Made by a program: the position numbers and the translations under genes. A DNA stretch of 64,000 nt from Numida meleagris (Eukaryota; Chordata; Aves; Galliformes; Numididae), in NCBI RefSeq assembly GCF_002078875.1, contig NC_034411.1, forward strand, positions 3,642,444-3,706,443, written 5' to 3'. This document shows, one piece after another, positions 56,315 to 64,000 of the stretch. Positions within the stretch are counted from its first letter, which is position 1; the number at the start of each line of letters is the position of its first letter. Under the pieces are notes generated by a model. It searched no databases. It saw only the letters and a program-made list of their open reading frames with translations, and was not told the DNA's origin.

Positions 56315-59300
56315 ACAGACCTTTTTGTAGAGCCTGCGTTGGTTATTTGCTGCTCTGGGGGGTCATTTCTGGCGCCTTATCAATCCAGAGGGAACAGACG
56401 TGCACAGATTTTGTTGTTAGTTGTTACCAATCTTTGTTACTCTTGCAATCGCTGGGAAAGCCTGTCCTATTGCTTAGCTAGTGCTATGTTCCTGATGTGT
56501 TGTTTTAAAGCTTGTGAGTCTGCAGTTAGCTGCTTTCTGCTGCTTGGATAGTGAACCTGAGTGCCTCACCATGGCCATCTCAGTCCCTCTCTGCACTGGC
56601 CTGTGCAACCCTGCACTTGGAAACTTCATGTGTCTCTGTTTTGCAAAAGCAAAAGAAACCATCTGCCATGCATTCTTTGCAAACTCTACACCTGCTATTC
56701 CCAGATGCTTCTGCAGGGAAAAGGGAAAAGTTTTACTGACACAATATTCTTTGATATTCTTTGCTTCCTGAAAGCAAAACAGTAATATAATGATGCATGC
56801 CAAAACATCTCTCTTTCAAAGGCTAAGATATCCGGTTGGGATAAGCTGAATTTTTCTTTACACAGACTCACAGTATGCTCTTTTTAGAAAGGGAACTGCT
56901 TGGGTCATTTGACTCCTATTGCTGGTTTCAGTTGATTGTCCCTGTGTGTTACTTGTATTTGTGATACTGGAGAAAAATCCTGGAAAACAGTTTCCTAAGT
57001 AGAAACCGGGCAATTTTTAAATTGTGGTTTTGGTTCTTGATGAGCTGCTTTCTCATCCTGTTTAATGTGTTTTGGTGTTAGTAACAGTTCCACTGATTTT
57101 AAGCCTGTTACTTTGTTGAATGTCGGATTTCAGCCCTTGTGCAAATTCGTGGTCTGGAAGTTAAGATCAGGAAATGAAGCCTATCTGGTGAAGGCACGCT
57201 CCACACAGAAATAATTCCAGGGTTTTCCAGATATTTGCATGCTTATGCTTGGCTCTCTCTGCTTCGTTTGCCTCTTGGTGGCACACTTGACCACAAGATT
57301 TCTCTTGTGTTACTGTCCTTCCAGTTTTGCTTTCCTTAGCTATGAAGTTGGTTCGTGGCAGCTGTTCACTCTCGGTGCTTTGAAGCTTGAATTCTCTTAC
57401 AATGTATTGATGTGAAGCATGTTCTTTATACCTATTTCCATATTTACTGTTTTATTAGCATCACATTGCTTGATGGGTGTTTAGACTAGCTCAATATTGT
57501 GCATGCTGAAGGTAATATGCAATAAATACTAATGCAGGAGTGCATTGTAAGGAAGCACAGTAAATCTAGTATTATTAAGATGGGTCATGGATGTGCATTT
57601 TCAATTATTTTGGTGGGATCAGTGTGTTGTTTATGCCAGATGCTGTCTGGTACCATTGTGATTGAACAGACAGTCTTTCTTCCACAGGTAGATCAATGAC
57701 ACAGGCAAAGCATTTCACCAGCCTCTTACCTTGCTGTTGAAAGATGAACATTCTCAGGTGTGAGGGAAATCTGATCTGGTTTGTGTGAAACTGCTGGAAA
57801 TCAAAGATCTTGTAGTGGAAAGAAAGATCAATCTGCTTTGTGAGATTGTTTTATTTGCTAAGCACGAGCATAACTGTTCGGTTTTATGGAACATTAACAG
57901 GAGAAGGGAGAAGGGGATTTTCTCATGGGGAAATTTTTGTTCTGTATATGTGACTAGTACAATTTAAAATGCATTGGGAAAAGCAGCAGAAACGTAGAAC
58001 AACTTCAAGAAATCTCATTATATTGTTTTAGATGAACTTTATATGTGGCTACATAACTTGGTAAAGTTACAGTCAGAAACCTTTGTAACCTGAATATGAT
58101 TGTCAGTATTTTGGTTAGCATCAAAAATGTTTATTTTTAAATATATTTCTTTTTTTTTTAAAAAAGTCTACGAATCTTGCATTACATGAGGAAAGTGCTG
58201 TTGTGCAATTAATCGTGAAGATAAATAACTTGCCAAAGGCACTAATTGGGCTTACTGAGTAGACAATAGTTGAACAGAAATGCGCCTGTATTTATTTCAA
58301 TAGACACGTGTCCAGATACATACAGCTATCTGGCTGAGAAAAGGAGGCTGCTCCTAGACTGGGGGGAGTACAACCCTTCTGCTCTACTCTATGGACTGTT
58401 TTCATTCCTTTTATCCTACATTCCTCAGTTCTTTTTCACATCTCTTAACAACATGAATATACAAAATTACTGCTTTATTGTTTTGATTTTGGTGTTGGTA
58501 GAAAGCAAAATAATACATGTTTGAATGCACTCAGTAATTAATACATCGTTATTAATGGCACGTGTAACCTTTCTTCGCAAATGTGTCTTGTGGAGTATTT
58601 GAAAGAACAAAGTGAGGGTATATTTTATAAAAAGCTCCCATGGCACTCTGAGTTCTAGATTTAGCAATTAGCTCAGCTGGTGAGAAAGGAGATAGTGATG
58701 TAACTGAGCCGCATCTCATTTGGACATGTCTAAGTGTCTAACAACACCACCTCTGCAGGAAGAAGTGAACAATTCTCCGCAGCAATTGCATCACCTTTTC
58801 AGGTGGGAGAAGCAAGTTACAGCCTGGTGCTGGCAACCGCTTCCAGCGTGCCGCGTGCCCTAGGTTCAGGGGACAAGTGACTGTGTGATGCTGGTTCTCC
58901 TGTACCTCTTAAGTCAGTGGTCTCCAATTTTACCGTTGTTTTTCATGAGGATAACTGGAGTTTTGCACCTTCCCTTCCTGGCAAAGAGGATTAGAGTGAT
59001 GTTTTGTTTTTTACATGCTGTGTTCGCAAGGTGGTGAAGGCAGTGTTTCTACTTGCATTCAGAGCTTGACTGAAAATCCTGAGAAGATGATGTATCAGGC
59101 ATTGCTCAGATGGGATGCAGGAAATGGCCTCAGGACTGTTTTTATTAAATTCAGCCCTTTTACCCTTTAAATCACTGAGGTCTGTCAGCCTTGAAATGCC
59201 TTCAGGGGCTTTATAGGGCATTGCACCTCTGCAAGACAGACTTACGTGTGGTGTTTCTTGTGGTACCTCCTCAGTCAGGCAGCAGTGGGAAAAGGAACGC

Positions 59301-62300
59301 CTAGGTCTTTCCCAGCAACAGCCATTTCTTTACTGTATCATTTGGTCCACAGCTTCAGGAAAGCCATGCTGGTCGCACTTACAGTTCTCTCAGTTCCCAT
59401 TGTAGGTTGCAGAGAATTGTGAAATATTCCTGGGAGGGGAATTTTAGAAAGTTCCGAAGGAGGATGGGCTGCATTTCAGGCAGGTGTAACTGTGACTCTG
59501 CTGGGTGAGATTAATGATAGAGAAGCCCCTAGCTCCAGCAGTGGTAACCATTAATGTCTTTTGAGTTGGATGATGTGTACACTTTTTTAAAATACCTAAT
59601 ATTGCAGTGCACAAATTGTACAAATGCTTGCTTGCAGGAAATAAATGCATTTTATTATTGCTGCTGATTGCTTACTGGAGCAGTAATTTTGGCTTCATGA
59701 ACTCGAAAAAGTTTATAAGCTCCTCCTTGCTTTATAACTTTCTTTTCTCTTTCTGGAAAAAGAAATGCTGAAACACTATTCCAAAATTCTACTCATGGTA
59801 CTGAGCCCCTTTCTCAGAAAAATAAGCACTGAGATAATTCTAATTAGCGAATTGCTAATGCTTTTGGTAATTACAATCCTTCTAGTCTGTTTTTTTCCCT
59901 GTAACTTCTGTGCATTTTTGTGATGTTGACTTCTTTCTGTCTAAATGTACACCCTCAGTTTGAGAAGAGCTGCAGTGAAAGTTGGGTGCTCACCTGGTGC
60001 TTACGCTGTACAAGAGGGGGAAATTTTGCAACGTCTTGCCAGCTTTTCTGTGTCATTTTTGGGAGGAGCCTCACCCTGCTACCAGGGCTTTGGCATCAGT
60101 TAACGTGCTTGCTGTAAGCTGTTGACGACGTGTGTCACCATGTTTTTGGCCAGCAGTGGTAGAGATTGTTGTCAGAAAAGTGAGCTGACAGGATAGTTAC
60201 ATCGCGGGCTTTTGGAGGGAGCTTTAACGATGAAGTTTAATACATTTACAGTTTAATTGGCTGGCCAGCATGTCTTTGGAACAGACTGCTTCGTAAAGAA
60301 ATATTAAGGAACATAATAAAAAATGCATACTTCAGAGATGTGGCTTGTTTGTTCAGTGATATTAAGTGCAGAACTAACCTTGAATATGGAAGAAAAATCC
60401 CCGATCCAGATAGGTTGACAGATGTCCTTGGTGATTAAATTTCAGCACACAGGCAGTGGGTTTTCAACCTGTGGAACAGCCTGAGCCCTGGGCACGCAGC
60501 ACAGCTGGCAATGGAGAAGTTAACGGCCGTGGTTTTAGCTCGATTCCATTCAGTAGTAAAAGGGAGAATACTTTTATCAGTAATGGTAGTTTTAATGTAC
60601 TTTATGCTTGTCTATAAGCCTCTTAATTTGTTTTACGTATGCTGTTACTAATTATAGAAGGGAAGCTCCATCATTCCATAGTGAGCTTATGGAGAAGCGC
60701 TGTGTCTGGCAAGAAGCAGGCTTCGTGCATGATTGCTGGTTTAGAATATGAAACATTTTATACTGGAGTTGCTACTGGAGAAGAATTACCTGTTTATATT
60801 AACACTGATTTGCAATTTAAAGAAAAAAAAAGGCATGTACTCGTAAGCTTTCCTGTGTTTCTGTGAAGCTGCTGCTCTGTAACGAGGAATGCTGATCAGC
60901 CTGGTGACTGCGGAGCTGGGTTCTGTGCACGGGAACATGCCCTGTCTGCATGGCATCGGCCTCCAAAGGCACAAGGAACAAGCAGCTTTGCTTGTGTACA
61001 CAGTGCAGTAAATGCTTCTTGTCTCGATTTCTGCCTGGTAATGTTTCACGTGAGGACCCCTGGTTATACAGCATCTCAGAAACCTTAACAGTTTTAGATT
61101 TCTCTCCAGACTGCAGTTAAAAAAGATAAATCATAGTATAGCCTCTATGTCATAAGACTTAGCTTCACATATTTTAGTTTGCCGTGACTTTCTTCTGGTA
61201 GATATCGTAATCTTCACCCTCTTGTAATCTCCCTTCCTTTCTGTGCTTGCTGAGATCCAGCATGTACCCCTCTGCTCACCGCCGGTAGAGTACACTGGTG
61301 GTATTGGAGCAAAACAGCTGCAGGGATGGAGCAGAGGAAGGGCAGACGCAGGTAATGCCAATGTTAGGAGCCATGCTTTCTTCTAACAGACATCTCCTCA
61401 CCTTCCCCTCCCTAATTCACCTTGCCCTAAGTGGTTCGCCTCTGTGCCGCTGGCTGCTTTTGTTTTATAAATGTGACTTTAAAAGAGCTTTCTAATGCAG
61501 TTCAGAGGGAGAGGAACAATTACCAGCAGGTGATTTACGCAGTAATCCGTTGTCTGTTTCCTAGGTTCAGTGCTGTTCCTGGCTTTTAATCTCTCTTTCT
61601 GTTGCATCCAGTAGCAAGATGTAAGTTTTTTGGTGGTCAGATTCAGCTAGACTTTTTGACAAGCAGTGTGCTTTTGGAGTGTGTCACATTTCTTCGTCAC
61701 TTTTTATTGGAACTTAATTTTTGACAAGTTAACACCTAAAATGTAATGTTACTTGGAATAAGTAAATTGAATTGTTTGTTTCTTCAGAATAAAGGAAAAT
61801 GAAGGATTTACCACTTAAGTCCTGTTTAAATGAATAATCTTCCCTGCGCTGTAAATGTCAGCCTCTAATGAGGTGTGTCTCAGGGAAGAACAGAGTGAAC
61901 TTTAAAAGGAAAATCCATGTTGTTCCTGTTGAGGGACAGCTGGAAACGTGAGGCAGGCAGATGGCAGGCTATTTTGTTACACCTGTAATCTACAAAACCT
62001 TGCACAAAAATTAGGTGAAGAATATTTCTGAAATTGACCTTTTGGTGAACTTGCATCATTTTCTTTTTTCACTTACTCGCAGGATGTTTGTGACGGTGTT
62101 GTTTGGATTACTAGATTACCCTATACTGAAATACTATGCCTTTTATAGGGTTAATCCATTTGAGAAGGACATGCATGTGATTGCTCCCTTCTCTTCCCTC
62201 CTCCTCTTTTTTAACACTACAGAGCATCATTTTGAATTGAAATAGTCCATAATGGTCCTTTTTTTCACTTTTCTTTAACAACATGAACACTAAATTATAG

Positions 62301-63229
62301 CTGTGCAATTATGTAAACAATGGAAATGCTTCCAGAATGAATGCTTCCTTTTAAATTTTCATTTTGTGTAATTGCTGAAAGGTTTGGAGCCATAATAAAC
62401 CAAAATTATTTTACACATTTATCGTTCTAAAGGTCAATTATGAAAGAAGTAAAGAAACAACGCTGTACAGAATGAGTAAACCAATTTCTATTGCCATCAC
62501 CATATGTTTTTCTTATTGCTTGTGTTTTTCCAGTTACTGTGTACATAGCATTCAATTAAAGTGATTCATTTACTAGGCTGTACGCTGCTGAACACAGTTT
62601 ACATTTATAGAACTGTGCTTCGAAGGGAAGGAAACAACTTGCCTGTGTTTGAATTACCTGATTTTTGCAATATCACTGATAGGACATATGTTCTCACTTG
62701 GTCGCTTTCTCATAAGCCCGAATCTTTAGATAAGCTTGCAATGCTACTGAATTACTGCGTGAAATCACACTTTTCTTGTTAGCTGTGTTGCACAGTAAAG
62801 TGTGCTAATTGGGAAATAGAAGAAAATTTGTCAAATTTTACCAGTAAATGCCTTCCTGGGGTGTGGTATCTTTCTAATCTGTTCTGTCTGGAGTAAGCTC
62901 AAGGAAGGTACAAGGTGTTCAGGACATATTCTGTCCTGCTTTAATTGAAACGAAGTCGCTAAAACTGTCACAGATTTCTACTGAAGTGCTTGAGATGAGA
63001 AAGCACTGGAAGCTGATGGGAAGCTGGGCTGAGCACCAGCTCGGTAAGGTTCTGAATCTGTTACATCATTGCAGCGTATGACCTATGCCGTGAGAAGTTC
63101 AGTATTTACATAAAAAAAAAAAAAAAGAAAGAGAAATGGAGATTTATTTCATTAGCTTTTCAAAATGAACTTTTGAAGATTTTTGCCTATTTACTGTGAA
63201 AAATATTTTTTTAGTAGTAGCTCTTCTCA

Positions 63230-63800
63230 TAAACAGCAAATGGAGCCATGCAGCTGACCGGCACGTTAAAATTGCCATCCTTACGCCGCGCAGTGAGCTC
63301 ACAGGTATTAATGTGTTGAAGCGGGGCTTGCATGGTGACATTTCTTTATCCTCGTTTTCTAAAATTTCCATTCGGTGAAGTGGCCGGGAGCTGACGAAGC
63401 AGGGCAGTTGTTACAGCGGTATTTAACAGATGGGATTGATGGAGCGAGGACAGGAGTTAACGCACTTGTTTGTAGCAGTTCTTTGTACTTCCTACGTTCT
63501 GTTACCTTTTAAGCCAGGTTAGCACAGGCTCTTTTATCGTGGCATATGTCAACAGAAGTGTACTCCCATCTGCTGCTCCGTAGTTTGATGCCCAATTATT
63601 CAGAGACCAAACACATCGCAGTACCTGGCTCTGTTCGTAATTACAGGTGCGTTGTGCTGCAAGGAGCGTGGTGCATTAATCAGCCCCTTAATTATGAAAA
63701 GGTGGGTCTTTTGTTCTGCTCCGAGCGGGAGTTTACCACCCACTTTATGAGCTGCTGCATCCATCTGCTCTCTCTTTTTGAATGTTTGCATTGACTGATA
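63230..63800. promoter_or_regulatory. Possible conserved non-coding element in intron 24
   Basis: This 570-bp stretch has more CpG dinucleotides than the surrounding intron, no homopolymer decay, E-box cores (CAGATG at about 63428, CATCTG at about 63568 and 63762) and homeodomain-type TTAAT/ATTA cores near 63675-63695. That is the look of an intronic enhancer, but no direct sequence proof exists. Confidence 0.25.
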
Positions 63801-64000
63801 TTGACTTTAAAATGTATCAAAGGAAGTGATTAAAACTAGTTTAAACATTAACTCGAGTGGCATTCTAGCTAATTCAGGAAAGTGGAAGCATTATGTGGTA
63901 CTGCGTTAAAAACGAATGATATTTATCTGGTAATATTTTAGATATATAATGCTATTATTTCATAGGATGTTACTGCTGTAAATACTCCAGTTGAGCCATA

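Larger units (their letters stand above)
55794..64000 (+). other. Intron 24 (incomplete, at least 8.2 kb)
   Basis: Non-coding to the right edge. I see no LINE, LTR or mariner remnant here, unlike introns 1 and 3. It holds a CTCF-type motif at 56301 and stretches at about 60420-61040 and 63230-63800 that have more CpG and a more complex base pattern than the rest of the intron. An A15 run lies near 63111-63125. Confidence 0.65.

Noticed and set aside
55794..64000. Search for RALGAPA2 exon 25 or another gene at the right edge
   Set aside because: No stretch encodes the expected continuation and no other convincing exon was seen; the intron runs off the window.
1..64000. tRNA, rRNA, snoRNA or CRISPR arrays
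   Set aside because: None was recognised by eye on either strand. Small hairpin RNAs cannot be excluded without folding and expression data.

Overview
This is nuclear DNA of a bird, most probably a galliform such as chicken. The evidence is GT-AG introns of vertebrate size, several CR1 LINE fragments ending in the typical ATTCTATGA-like 3' terminus, a mariner-type fragment that I recognise as the chicken Galluhop/Mariner1_GG family, and a CpG-island promoter. It holds one protein-coding gene on the + strand, broken off by the right edge. The gene is RALGAPA2, the catalytic alpha-2 subunit of the Ral GTPase-activating complex.

Layout. Positions 1-1000 are upstream sequence with nothing coding, and 1005-1609 is a CR1 3' fragment. 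A CpG island at about 1850-2420 carries a perfect CRE, a 33-nt inverted repeat made of two opposed ZNF143/THAP11-type motifs, GC boxes and the first coding exon (ATG at 2207). I placed 23 constitutive coding exons between 2207 and 55793. Every junction is GT-AG and phase-compatible, and together they encode the first 1044 residues of a protein that is about 1870 residues long in human. A 24th, 141-nt exon (46393-46533) fits as an in-frame cassette. The C-terminal Rap/Ran-GAP catalytic domain is not in the window; 55794-64000 is one unfinished intron.

Repeats. Intron 1 carries a + strand CR1 (about 2696-3472). Intron 3 (14.8 kb) is the main repeat field. It holds a mariner fragment next to an old CR1, a solo-LTR-like element, and a nested stack in which an old minus-strand CR1 is split by a second copy of that LTR-like element and by a younger CR1. 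The younger CR1 is closely similar, in inverted orientation, to the CR1 in intron 1, so the two copies flank exons 2 and 3.

Function. RALGAPA2 pairs with RALGAPB to stimulate GTP hydrolysis on RALA/RALB, in a layout like TSC1/TSC2. The encoded part is the alpha-helical N-terminal half and the Ser/Thr-rich linker that receives Akt phosphorylation. The three Akt sites I remember from the human protein (S486, S696, T715) all have conserved counterparts here at a constant offset of eight residues. No tRNA, rRNA, CRISPR array or second protein gene was found. All gene and repeat identifications are by eye and memory; no database search was run.
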